This document shows positions 13,598-20,215 of a stretch of DNA of 20,215 bases, one piece after another (the first letter of the stretch is position 1; the number at the start of each line of letters is the position of its first letter). Under the pieces are notes generated by a model, which saw only the letters and a program-made list of their open reading frames with translations, made no database searches and had not been told where the DNA came from. Both the position numbers and the translations under genes were made by a program. The stretch is from positions 1-20,215 of the forward strand of contig DATKQT010000005.1 in the NCBI GenBank assembly GCA_035532535.1, given 5' to 3'. The DNA comes from Palsa-739 sp035532535 (GTDB lineage Bacteria; Actinomycetota; Thermoleophilia; Gaiellales; Gaiellaceae).

Positions 13598-14617
13598 CTA
13601 CGCGTCCCACTCCAGCTGGTCGAAGTAGCGGAGCGCGGTCCGGCCGGGCCGCACCCGGGCGTGCAGTGCTGCAAGCTCCTCGTCGGAGATCTCCCCGAGT
13701 GCGCGCTTCACCCCGAGCCACGGCAGGTTCAAGTCCTCCTGGTACACGATCGTTGAGATGCGCGGGTTCACCTCGATCACGTGATCGCCGACGAGCTGGA
13801 TGTTGAAGAACCATTCGATCTCGAGCTCCTGCACGATGCGGTCGGCGAGCTCCATGAGGCCGTCGTCCGCGAGCGTGACGAAGTACATCGCGAGGCCGGC
13901 GCGCGTCGACTCGCGCGTTTTCGGATGCCCGAGGACGATGCGCTCGCCGTCGGCGATGCCGTCGATCGTGCGCTCGCCGCCGGTGGCGAGCTGCATGACG
14001 AGCAGCTCGGTGCCGCCCTGCTCGGGCAGCAGGTCGAGCGCTTCCTCGAGCCGCATCGACACCGATCCCGGCCGCTCGTGGAGGAGTTGATACGCGCGAT
14101 CGACGGTCGGATCGAGGATGCGGAACCCGCGCGAGCCGGATGAGAAGACCGGCTTGAAACAGACGGCGCGATCGGGATAGCCGAGCTCGCGTGCCGCTGC
14201 TTCGACCGCGCGTGCGCCGGCGACGCGGCGGAACTCGATCGTCGGGACGCCGATGCGCTGCAGGAGCGAGTACGTCTCCGCCTTGTTGTTCGAGCGGCGT
14301 ACCGTCTCGGGCGCGGAGACGAGCACGGGTACCGGGAACCGCCCGCGCGCGGCCGCAAGGCCGGGCAGGTCGAACGACGACTGCGGCAGCACGATGTCGG
14401 CCCCCTCGCGCTCGACCAGCTCGAGGATGGCGTCGGCGTAGTCGGGATCGGAGCCGGGCGGTACGAGGTGGAAGGCGTCGCACAGATGCCGGCCGATCGA
14501 CCGCTCGGACATGTCGACGCCGACGAGCCGCACGTCGCGCTCGCCGTTCTCGCGCAGGCCGCGCAGCAGCGCCGCGGCGCCGGGTGCGCCGGCGGCGGTG
14601 ACGAGGATCGTCGTCAT
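13598..14617 (-). CDS. ATP-grasp ligase, CarB-like (first of two)
   Basis: This 339-residue protein opens with a Rossmann-like preATP-grasp domain (TILVTAAGAPGAAALLRGL, 3-21; VGVDMSERSIGRHLCD, 32-47). It continues into an ATP-grasp fold with VCFKPVFSSGSRGFRIL (152-168; Lys155 and the Gly-rich loop hold ATP phosphates). The C-terminal metal site is IEVNPRIST (281-289; Glu282, Asn284, Arg286). It is closest in layout to stand-alone CarB-like ATP-grasp enzymes that activate a carboxylate as an acyl phosphate and join it to an amine. Substrates are unknown. The ATG at 14617 overlaps the NodB-like gene's stop (ATGA). Position in the glycan operon suggests an amide or amino-acid decoration step. 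Confidence 0.85.
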   Translation of the reverse strand: MTTILVTAAGAPGAAALLRGLRENGERDVRLVGVDMSERSIGRHLCDAFHLVPPGSDPDYADAILELVEREGADIVLPQSSFDLPGLAAARGRFPVPVLVSAPETVRRSNNKAETYSLLQRIGVPTIEFRRVAGARAVEAAARELGYPDRAVCFKPVFSSGSRGFRILDPTVDRAYQLLHERPGSVSMRLEEALDLLPEQGGTELLVMQLATGGERTIDGIADGERIVLGHPKTRESTRAGLAMYFVTLADDGLMELADRIVQELEIEWFFNIQLVGDHVIEVNPRISTIVYQEDLNLPWLGVKRALGEISDEELAALHARVRPGRTALRYFDQLEWDA

Positions 14618-15246
14618 GTCATATCGATCCGGTCGTCGATGAGCGCCTCGACCCATTCGGCGCGCTTCGCCTCCAGCATCGCTTCCATCGTCTCGCGCAT
14701 GGTCGTCCCCTCGTACACCCAGATCTCGGGATGGACGAGGAGCTGGAGCCACTCGAGCGCACCGGATGCGAGCTCGTCGTGCGGGCAGCCTTCGCGCCAG
14801 TGGTGGTTCGAGTCGGACCGGTAGTGCCCGGGCGTGAACCACGGGGACTGCATGACATTCACTGCGCCGTCGATCGGCTCCGACATGTATTCCGGTTCGG
14901 GGTTGTGCCATGCGATCACCGGGTCGAAGCGCTCGTCGAGCTGCGCCCTCGGGTACACGGCGTGCAGGCCGACCGCATGGCCGAGCTCGCGCAGCTCCGT
15001 AATCGCGTCGCGCGCAGCGTGCGAGCCGAGGTTGTAGAAGCGACTCTCGGTCATCAGGAAGTACGTCGCGCGCGCGCCGAGCTCCTGCTCGATCCGCGCC
15101 ATCGCGAGCGCCGCGTCGAGCGAGAGGTCGATGTCGTGCCGGAGGAAGAGGTCGCCTGGTCGGGGCTCGTGGTCGAAGTGCGCCCAGGTGTAGCCGCCGC
15201 TCGTGAGCAGCTCGCGGTAGTGCGTCAGATCGAACGCGCAGCTCAT
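14614..15246 (-). CDS. NodB-like polysaccharide deacetylase homolog
   Basis: The 210-residue protein has a divergent carbohydrate-esterase-4/NodB fold. LFLRHDIDLSLDAALAMARI (33-52) gives the HDxD pair, with Asp38 as likely base and Asp40 as metal ligand. ARATYFLMTESRFYN (58-72) and ELRELGHAVGLH (84-95) follow, with His95 as a ligand, and LLVHPEIW (169-176) matches the late His-Pro motif. The classical HxxxH second motif is reduced to GLH, although further His residues (H114 in WHNPEP, H148-H149 in SNHHW) could complete the site. There is no signal peptide, so it should act in the cytoplasm on a glycan precursor, unlike secreted deacetylases. It overlaps both ATP-grasp neighbours by 4 nt. It may deacetylate a sugar before ligation; this is inference. 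Confidence 0.75.
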   Translation of the reverse strand: MSCAFDLTHYRELLTSGGYTWAHFDHEPRPGDLFLRHDIDLSLDAALAMARIEQELGARATYFLMTESRFYNLGSHAARDAITELRELGHAVGLHAVYPRAQLDERFDPVIAWHNPEPEYMSEPIDGAVNVMQSPWFTPGHYRSDSNHHWREGCPHDELASGALEWLQLLVHPEIWVYEGTTMRETMEAMLEAKRAEWVEALIDDRIDMT

Positions 15247-16460
15247 TCCGGCTCCACTTCTACCTGGAGCAGCCGCGCTGCGGACTCCGCGCGTTGGAGC
15301 GCCTCGACGTTCGTGTCCGCGATCGCGATCACGTAGCCGCGGCGATCGCCGTCGAGCCGCACCGGCCGGATCGTCTCGCCCTCCACCAGGTATGTGTCCG
15401 CCTGCACGACGCCGGGCGCTGCGAGCACGGGATCGAGCGGCCCGATGCTGACGACGCGGCCCGTCGGCAGCGGACCGGGTGACGCGGTGAGGAAGCGGAT
15501 GGCGAGCGACTGTTGCACCTGCGGCCGTGCGAGCTCGTCGGGCACCGGTTCGCCGAGCGCGAAGCGCAGCGCCACGTCGATGAGCTCGACGCCGACCGCG
15601 TGCCGGGCGAGGTCTGCCATCTGCCCGCCCGGGATGCGAGCGGCGACCTCGATGACGAGCACGCCCTCGTCGGTGACGAGGAGCTGCGGGAAAGCGATGC
15701 CGTCGCGCAGCCCGAGCGCATGCGTCGCATGGGCGGCGACTCGCTCTGCTTCCGCGAGGGCGTCGCCGAAGATCGTCGTCGGGTAGATGTGGATCCAGCC
15801 GACGCCGAAGCCGACGCCCGGTGGCCGCAGGCGGTCGGAGAGCGTCAGCACCTCCGCCTCGCCGCCGCGGGCGATGACAAGCCCGTTCAACTCCAATCCC
15901 TCGTGGAAGCGCTCGAGCACGACCTCGCCGCCTGCCGACTCGGCGAGGGCCGCGTGCAGGTGCGCGTCGAGTTCGTCGATCGACTCGAGCCGGAAGATGC
16001 CGCGCTGGCCGCCCGAGTCGGCCGGCTTCAGCACTGCGGGGAAGCCCACCGTCTCCGCTGCTGCATGCGCCGATGCGAGGTCGCGGGCGGCGGCGAAGCG
16101 CGGCTGCGGCACGCCCGCCTCGGCGAGCCGGCGCCGCATCGCGATCTTGTGGGTCATCAGGTGCGCGACCTCGGTGCCGATGCCGGGGAGGCCGAGCTCC
16201 TCGGCGACGGCGGCGACGATCGGCACCGCGCGGTCAGCCGACACGGTCAGCACTCCGTCCACGCCGTGGCGGCGGGCGACGTCGATCACGCCCTCCAGAT
16301 CCTGAAAGTCGACCACCTCGCCCACGTCGGCCGCCTGCAGGCCGAGCGCGTCCGGATTGCGGTCGACCGCGACCACTCGCAGCTCGAGCTCCTTGGCGCG
16401 CAGGATCGCCCGCCGCTGGTGACGGCCGGCGCCGACGAAGAGGACGGTCTTCCCCTGCAC
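15243..16460 (-). CDS. ATP-grasp carboxylate-amine ligase (second of two)
   Basis: This 405-residue enzyme begins at a GTG (VQGKTVLFVGAGRHQRRAI). Its N-terminal domain is of the biotin carboxylase/PurT type (ELRVVAVDRNPDALGLQAADVGEVVDF). ATP-grasp elements are MTHKIAMRRRLAEAGVPQP (102-120), FPAVLKPADSGGQRGIF (140-156; Lys145, Gly-rich loop) and VIEVAARIPGGQMADL (269-284; Glu271, Arg275). A C-terminal strand-rich region (about 320-400) resembles the extra domain of amino-acid ligases in this family. It should form an amide via an acyl phosphate. It differs clearly from the other ATP-grasp protein, so the two are not recent duplicates. It starts 14 nt after the methyltransferase stop and overlaps the NodB-like gene by 4 nt. 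Confidence 0.85.
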   Translation of the reverse strand: MQGKTVLFVGAGRHQRRAILRAKELELRVVAVDRNPDALGLQAADVGEVVDFQDLEGVIDVARRHGVDGVLTVSADRAVPIVAAVAEELGLPGIGTEVAHLMTHKIAMRRRLAEAGVPQPRFAAARDLASAHAAAETVGFPAVLKPADSGGQRGIFRLESIDELDAHLHAALAESAGGEVVLERFHEGLELNGLVIARGGEAEVLTLSDRLRPPGVGFGVGWIHIYPTTIFGDALAEAERVAAHATHALGLRDGIAFPQLLVTDEGVLVIEVAARIPGGQMADLARHAVGVELIDVALRFALGEPVPDELARPQVQQSLAIRFLTASPGPLPTGRVVSIGPLDPVLAAPGVVQADTYLVEGETIRPVRLDGDRRGYVIAIADTNVEALQRAESAARLLQVEVEPE

Positions 16461-16474
16461 GTCGACGACTCTAT

Positions 16475-17347
16475 TCAGCTGTGGGCGACGATCGCGTAGT
16501 CGAGGTCGTCGTTCAGGTGGATCGTCTCGGTCTTCCCGAACCCGGCGCCGCGCACGAGCAGCTCGAGCGTCTCCGGAACGAGCGGCTGCGCGTGCGTGAG
16601 GTCGGCGTAGTAGTTCCGCAGGGCGGCGATCGACGACGGGTCGATCGTCTCCGCGATCAGGAGGCCGCCGGGGCGGAGCTTCGCGTGCGCGAGATCGAGG
16701 AGCGAGACGAGGTCGGGAGGCGGCAGGTGCTCGAGCAGCTGAAGCGCAACGATGGCGCCGAGCGACCCGTCCGCGCACGCCTCGAGTGCCTCGTGCGCGG
16801 TCGCCTGCTCGACGTCGAGGCCCTCGGCCCGTGCGAAAGCGACCATGTCGGTGTTCGCATCGACGCCTCGCGCCTCGATCCCGGCGTCGCGCAGGAGCGC
16901 AAGGAGCTCGCCGCGCCCGGAGCCGAGGTCGAGCACGGGAGCATGGCCGCGCAGCAGCTCGACATACGGGCGCTGGCGCTCTCGCACCTCGGCGACGGCT
17001 CCACGCAGGCGCGACTCGAACGCGAAGTAGTCCGGCAGCGCTGCGGCCCGCGGCTGCGGCGCGACGGTGTCCGGCGCAGCGCCGGCGGGGCGACGCTCGA
17101 GGCGGAGGAGCCGCTCCTCGAGCTCGGCGACCCGGCGCTCCGCGGCGAGCGACCGCGCCGCCGTGTCGTCGACGCGGCTCGAGAGCGCATCGAGGAGCCG
17201 CAGAAGGACGCCGTTGAAGCTCCGCTGCCCCGCGGCGAGCGGTGAAGCCGCCGCGTACTGCAGCCGCCTGCGCAGGCCGCGCGCTCCCGCCTCCGTCGGC
17301 GAGGGGGCACGGAGGCGCTCGGCCTCCTGCCTCGGGTCGTCGTCCAC
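16475..17347 (-). CDS. Class I SAM-dependent methyltransferase with N-terminal coiled coil
   Basis: The 290-residue protein has a basic, helical N-terminus and a coiled coil at about 47-87 (LLRLLDAL...RRVAELEERLLRLERR). A Pro/Ala linker leads into a Rossmann methyltransferase domain with motif I VLDLGSGRG (138-146), the acidic residue Asp163 in GVDANTDM, LQLLEHLPPPDL (202-213) and LRPGGLLIAETI (224-235). Coiled-coil methyltransferases of this shape occur in glycan loci, where some cap or modify O-antigen ends, but the substrate here is unknown. The GTG at 17347 lies 9 nt after the preceding methyltransferase stop. I see no membrane segment or signal peptide. Confidence 0.85.
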   Translation of the reverse strand: MDDDPRQEAERLRAPSPTEAGARGLRRRLQYAAASPLAAGQRSFNGVLLRLLDALSSRVDDTAARSLAAERRVAELEERLLRLERRPAGAAPDTVAPQPRAAALPDYFAFESRLRGAVAEVRERQRPYVELLRGHAPVLDLGSGRGELLALLRDAGIEARGVDANTDMVAFARAEGLDVEQATAHEALEACADGSLGAIVALQLLEHLPPPDLVSLLDLAHAKLRPGGLLIAETIDPSSIAALRNYYADLTHAQPLVPETLELLVRGAGFGKTETIHLNDDLDYAIVAHS

Positions 17348-17356
17348 GCGCGGACC

Positions 17357-18241
17357 TTACGGTGTGGTGCTCCGGCGCGGCTCGCTGGAACGCCGTACGT
17401 CGCGGACCGCAAGCCGCAGCTTCTCGGTCAACCGGTTCGGCCGGAGCTCGGCGACGAGCACCGCGCCGGCGGCGACGTCGCCGTATCGCGCACCCTCGGC
17501 TTCCGCCAGCGTTGCGGTGCGCCAGCCGTCGCCCGTGCGGAGGTACAGCTCGTCCTCGAAGACGATGAAGCCGCTCCGCTCGAACAGCGCGATCCATTCG
17601 AGCGGCGCGCGCTGCAGGTGCCAGCCGTGGTCCTCGTGCTCCCCGGTCGGCACGCTCAGGAGTAGGCGTCCGGCGTTCGTGAGCACCCGGCGCAACTCCC
17701 GCAGCGCCGCTTCCTGGCCGTCGTCGTCGCGCGCGTCGTCGACGCCGTAGACGGCGTTGTCGCGGCCGACGTGCTCGAGCGTCGAGATGCAGAGCGCGAG
17801 CTCGAAGTGGCCGTCCTCGAACGGCAGGCTACGCACGTCCGCGATTACATCGGCGGGCTGGGCGAGGTCGACGGTGACCAGCTCGGAAGCCCCGAGGTCG
17901 CGGAGCCCTTCGACGTACGCCTGCTCCGCATGCGCCGTGCCGACGTCGAGCACTCGCGATTCGGCCGCATAGCGCGACAGCACCCAGGGGATCTCGACGG
18001 CGCGCTCGTCGCTCCAGGCGGGCGCCTTCAGCTCCCGTGGGCGGCCGCGCCGTCCCCGCTCGGAGCGCGCCCGCGCGAGCCCGTCGTCGAGCAGCTCGAT
18101 GCGCTCGAACTCGCGGCTCTCGACGAGCTCGCGGACGAGCCGAGACCGCGAGACGTCGCCGCGTCGAAGCCGCTCGACCGCGTCCGGGTCCGGGCCGCGC
18201 CGCAGCACGAGCCGCCAGACCTGCTCGACGAAATCCTCCAT
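17357..18241 (-). CDS. DUF4214-like domain fused to SAM-dependent methyltransferase
   Basis: This 294-residue protein begins MEDFVEQVWRLVLRRGPDPD, and residues 3-47 fit the DUF4214 repeat pattern (helix, GPDPDA, helix ending LVESREFE) found in surface-layer and glycan-associated proteins. A basic linker (57-70) leads to a class I methyltransferase with motif I VLDVGTAHAEQAY (97-109), Asp125 in LVTVDLAQP, FELALCISTLEHVGRDNAVYG (146-166) and LTNAGRLLLSVPTGEHEDHGW (187-207). It is the first gene of the minus-strand glycan series. The ATG at 18241 has no ribosome-binding site, but TAGCCT lies 7 nt before it, suggesting a leaderless message. It diverges from the epimerase across 15 nt. The target molecule is unknown. 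Confidence 0.82.
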   Translation of the reverse strand: MEDFVEQVWRLVLRRGPDPDAVERLRRGDVSRSRLVRELVESREFERIELLDDGLARARSERGRRGRPRELKAPAWSDERAVEIPWVLSRYAAESRVLDVGTAHAEQAYVEGLRDLGASELVTVDLAQPADVIADVRSLPFEDGHFELALCISTLEHVGRDNAVYGVDDARDDDGQEAALRELRRVLTNAGRLLLSVPTGEHEDHGWHLQRAPLEWIALFERSGFIVFEDELYLRTGDGWRTATLAEAEGARYGDVAAGAVLVAELRPNRLTEKLRLAVRDVRRSSEPRRSTTP

Positions 18242-18246
18242 CAGGC

Positions 18247-18251
18247 GGAGG
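18247..18251 (+). promoter_or_regulatory. Shine-Dalgarno GGAGG for the epimerase
   Basis: GGAGG lies 5 nt before the GTG at 18257 and 14 nt before the ATG at 18266, favouring the GTG start. On the opposite strand the same bases overlap the -10 element proposed for the methyltransferase. Confidence 0.6.
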
Positions 18252-18254
18252 CTA
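18249..18254 (-). promoter_or_regulatory. Candidate leaderless -10 element (TAGCCT) for the glycan series
   Basis: On the minus strand TAGCCT fits TANNNT and is followed by exactly 7 nt before the ATG at 18241. No Shine-Dalgarno sequence precedes that ATG. If real, it would drive the whole seven-gene minus-strand series. No convincing -35 box is visible. Confidence 0.4.
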
Positions 18255-18256
18255 GA

Positions 18257-19237
18257 GTGACCGTCATGTCCCTGCACGGCAAGCGCATCTTCGTCACCGG
18301 CGGCGCGGGCTTCATCGCGACCACCCTCGGGCGCCTGCTCGTGGAGGACAACGACGTGATCGCGTACGACAACCTGCACCGGGACGCGCTCAGCGCCACC
18401 GAGCTGCGAGAGCATCCGAACTTCACCTTCGTCCAGGGCGACGTCCTCGACGCAGAGCACGTCGCGGAGGCGGCGAAGGGGGCGACGCACATCGTCCACT
18501 GCGCTGCGATCGCCGGCGTCGACACCGTGCGCGAGAGCCCGGTGCGGACGATGCGCGTGAACATGATCGGCACATACAACGTGCTCGAGGCCGCGCTTGC
18601 GACCCTCGGGACGCTCGAGCGCTTCGTCGACTTCTCGACGAGCGAGGTCTTTGGCACGCACGCAGACAACGTGCACGAGGGGCACGTGTCGACGATCGGC
18701 TCGGTCGGCGAAGCGCGCTGGACGTATGCCGTCTCGAAGCTCGCGGGCGAGCACATGGCGCACGCATACCACGACGAGCTGAAGCTTCCGACCGTCACGG
18801 TGCGCCCGTTCAACGTGTACGGGCCGGGGCAGATCGGCGGCGGTGCGATTCGGGCGTTCATCGAGGCAGCGCTCTCCGGCGGAGACCTCACCATCCACGG
18901 CGACGGCTCGCAGATTCGCGCGTGGTGCTACGTCGACGACATGGTGCGCGCCGTCCTCCTCTGCCTCGAGCGGCCGGAGGCAGTCGGACAGAGCTTCAAC
19001 ATCGGCAACGACCGCTCCGTCGTGACGATCCTCGAGTTGGCGGAGCGGGTCAAGCGGCTCACCGGCTGTTCGGGCGAGATCGTCTTCCAGCCGCTGCACT
19101 ACGCCGATGTCGAGGTGCGCAGCCCGAACGTCGGCCAGGCGCGTGACCTGCTCGGCTTCGAGGCGGAAGTCGACCTGGACGAAGGCCTCGAGAGGACGAT
19201 CGCGTGGTACCGCAGCAGGCAGCTGGCATCCGCCTAG
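18257..19237 (+). CDS. NAD-dependent sugar epimerase/dehydratase (extended SDR)
   Basis: This 326-residue extended short-chain dehydrogenase has an N-terminal dinucleotide fold (KRIFVTGGAGFIATTL, 9-24), AYDNLHRDAL (36-45; Asp38 likely binds NAD ribose), a Ser/Thr loop DFSTSEVFG (125-133) and the catalytic WTYAVSKLAGE (Tyr157, Lys161). VRPFNVYGPGQIGGGAIRAFI (182-202) and IRAWCYVDDMVRAVLL (220-235) are typical of nucleotide-sugar epimerases and 4,6-dehydratases. The usual TGxxGxxG ends in Ala21 here instead of Gly. It should oxidise C4 of an NDP-sugar, and the next gene would then be able to aminate a keto intermediate. I chose the GTG at 18257 on ribosome-binding-site spacing; the ATG at 18266 is the alternative. 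Confidence 0.88.
   Translation: MTVMSLHGKRIFVTGGAGFIATTLGRLLVEDNDVIAYDNLHRDALSATELREHPNFTFVQGDVLDAEHVAEAAKGATHIVHCAAIAGVDTVRESPVRTMRVNMIGTYNVLEAALATLGTLERFVDFSTSEVFGTHADNVHEGHVSTIGSVGEARWTYAVSKLAGEHMAHAYHDELKLPTVTVRPFNVYGPGQIGGGAIRAFIEAALSGGDLTIHGDGSQIRAWCYVDDMVRAVLLCLERPEAVGQSFNIGNDRSVVTILELAERVKRLTGCSGEIVFQPLHYADVEVRSPNVGQARDLLGFEAEVDLDEGLERTIAWYRSRQLASA
19191..19196 (+). promoter_or_regulatory. Shine-Dalgarno AGAGGA for the aminotransferase
   Basis: AGAGGA ends 7 nt before the GTG at 19204 and lies inside the epimerase gene. It supports a start that overlaps the epimerase by 34 nt. Confidence 0.6.
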
Positions 19238-20215
19238 CGTTCCCCGACGTCGGCGAGGAGGAGCTCGCCGAGATCGCCGCTGTGCTCGAGACCGGCCAGC
19301 TGACGATGGGGCCGAAGGTGGAGGAGTTCGAGACGCTGCTCGCGGCCGCCGCAGGCACGGAGCGCGCGGCCGCAGTCTCGTCCGGGACCGCCGCGCTGCA
19401 CCTGGCCGTGCTCGCCCTCGGCATCGGCGAAGGCGACGAGGTGCTCGTGCCCGCGTACACGTTCCCGGCGACCGCGAACGTCGTCGCACTTGCCGGCGGG
19501 CACCCCGTGCTCGTCGACGTCGACCCGGTGACGATGAACATCGACCCAGAGGATGCGGCGCGGCGCGTGACGGCGCGGACGAAGGCCGTGCTCGCCGTCC
19601 ATCTGTTCGGCCGGCCCGCCCGGCTCGAGGAGCTGCCCGACGTGCCTGTGCTCGAGGACGCCGCCGGCGCGCTCGGCGCAACGCACCGCGACCGGCCGTG
19701 CGGAAGCCTCGGGCTGCTCGCCTGCTTCTCCTTCCATCCGCGCAAGATCGTCACCACCGGCGAGGGCGGTGCGGTCACCACGAGCGATGCGCTGCTCGAC
19801 GAGCGCGTCCGCTCGCTCCGCCACCATGGCTGGTCGCCGTCGGCCGCGTACGACGACATGCCGGTGCCGGCGTTCAACTACCGGCTGAGCGACGTGCTCG
19901 CCGCGCTCGGCATCCCACAGCTGCGCCGCCTCGACGAGCTGCTCGCCGCGCGAGAACGCATCGCCTCCGGCTACGCGGAGCGGCTTGGGCATCTCGACGT
20001 CGTCCTTCCGGCCGCCGATCCGGGGGATCGCCACGGATGGCAGGCATACGTCGTCCAGGTCGACCGCCGCGACGAGGTGATGGCGGCGCTGCGCGCCCAG
20101 GGCATCGGCTGCCAGATCGGCACCTACGCGCTGCACCGGCTCAGCGCCTATGGCGACCAGGGGCCGTTCCCCGGCGCGGACGGAGCCTTCGAGCGTGCCC
20201 TCGCGTTGCCGCTCC
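19204..20215 (+). CDS. DegT/DnrJ/EryC1-family PLP aminotransferase (3' truncated by window)
   Basis: The frame runs off the right edge after 337 residues. Family members are usually 360-400 residues, so most of the protein is present. It shows the NDP-sugar aminotransferase pattern: GPKVEEFE (36-43), AAVSSGTAALHLAVLALGIG (56-75; Ser-Gly-Thr binds PLP phosphate), VPAYTFPATANVVALAGG (82-99), VLEDAAGALGA (149-159; Asp151 contacts the PLP ring nitrogen) and FSFHPRKIVTTGEGG (175-189), where Lys181 should form the PLP Schiff base. FNYRLSDVLAALGIPQL (224-240) is also typical. It would convert a keto-sugar nucleotide to an amino sugar using glutamate. The usual EDAAQA motif has Gly in place of Gln. 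Start GTG chosen on AGAGGA at 7 nt. Confidence 0.88.
   Translation, partial: MVPQQAAGIRLAFPDVGEEELAEIAAVLETGQLTMGPKVEEFETLLAAAAGTERAAAVSSGTAALHLAVLALGIGEGDEVLVPAYTFPATANVVALAGGHPVLVDVDPVTMNIDPEDAARRVTARTKAVLAVHLFGRPARLEELPDVPVLEDAAGALGATHRDRPCGSLGLLACFSFHPRKIVTTGEGGAVTTSDALLDERVRSLRHHGWSPSAAYDDMPVPAFNYRLSDVLAALGIPQLRRLDELLAARERIASGYAERLGHLDVVLPAADPGDRHGWQAYVVQVDRRDEVMAALRAQGIGCQIGTYALHRLSAYGDQGPFPGADGAFERALALPL

Noticed and set aside
1..20215. CRISPR array, tRNA or rRNA genes, insertion sequences, toxin-antitoxin or restriction genes
   Set aside because: Reading both strands, I found no regularly spaced repeats, tRNA-like cloverleaf, transposase motif, or recognisable defence-gene domain.

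Overview
The window is about 20 kb of very GC-rich DNA. Nearly every base is coding, starts are often GTG, genes frequently overlap by 4 nt, and intergenic gaps are tiny. Several products are typical of high-GC Gram-positive bacteria: an LLM-class (coenzyme F420-type) oxidoreductase, a HelD-like helicase and a minimal zincin of the actinobacterial type. I infer an actinomycetote, possibly a Thermoleophilia (Gaiella/Solirubrobacter-like) lineage. That placement is inference from gene content and style. I saw no rRNA, tRNA, CRISPR array, transposase or phage gene.

Region 1 (1-2243) holds the C-terminal end of an unidentified protein, two small membrane proteins on opposite strands (the plus-strand one apparently frameshifted), and a minus-strand pair of a lone ParA-type ATPase followed by a short CDF metal transporter. 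By eye, the first 900 bases are less GC-rich than the rest. Region 2 (2364-4123, plus strand) holds a small Cys/His protein overlapping a minimal zincin, a small anchored protein with a cysteine pair, and an isocitrate lyase/PEP mutase superfamily enzyme. Region 3 (4088-9352) holds a RecD2-like helicase downstream of an LLM oxidoreductase on the minus strand. A HelD-like helicase diverges from the oxidoreductase across only 15 nt. Region 4 (9441-11202, plus strand) holds a MaoC-like hydratase, an aldo/keto reductase and a GNAT acetyltransferase that seems to lack a normal start codon.

Region 5 (11183-20215) is a surface-glycan locus. In transcription order the minus strand carries a DUF4214-like/methyltransferase fusion, a coiled-coil methyltransferase, an ATP-grasp ligase, a NodB-like deacetylase homolog, a second ATP-grasp ligase, a GT-B glycosyltransferase and a Wzx-type flippase. 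Four-nt stop/start overlaps link most of the series. Diverging from it on the plus strand are an NAD-dependent sugar epimerase/dehydratase and a DegT-family aminotransferase that runs off the window. A reasonable model is that the plus-strand genes make an amino-sugar nucleotide. The glycosyltransferase would build the glycan, the methyltransferases, NodB-like protein and ATP-grasp ligases would decorate it (methyl groups, amino-acid-like or amide groups), and the flippase would export it. The ligase / NodB-like / ligase core is the best candidate for an undescribed system, but its substrate cannot be read from sequence.

A recurring signal is a TANNNT hexamer 7-10 nt before start codons that have no Shine-Dalgarno sequence. 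It appears before the PEP mutase-family gene, both genes of the LLM/HelD divergent pair, the first methyltransferase, and an internal candidate start of RecD2. This fits leaderless transcription.
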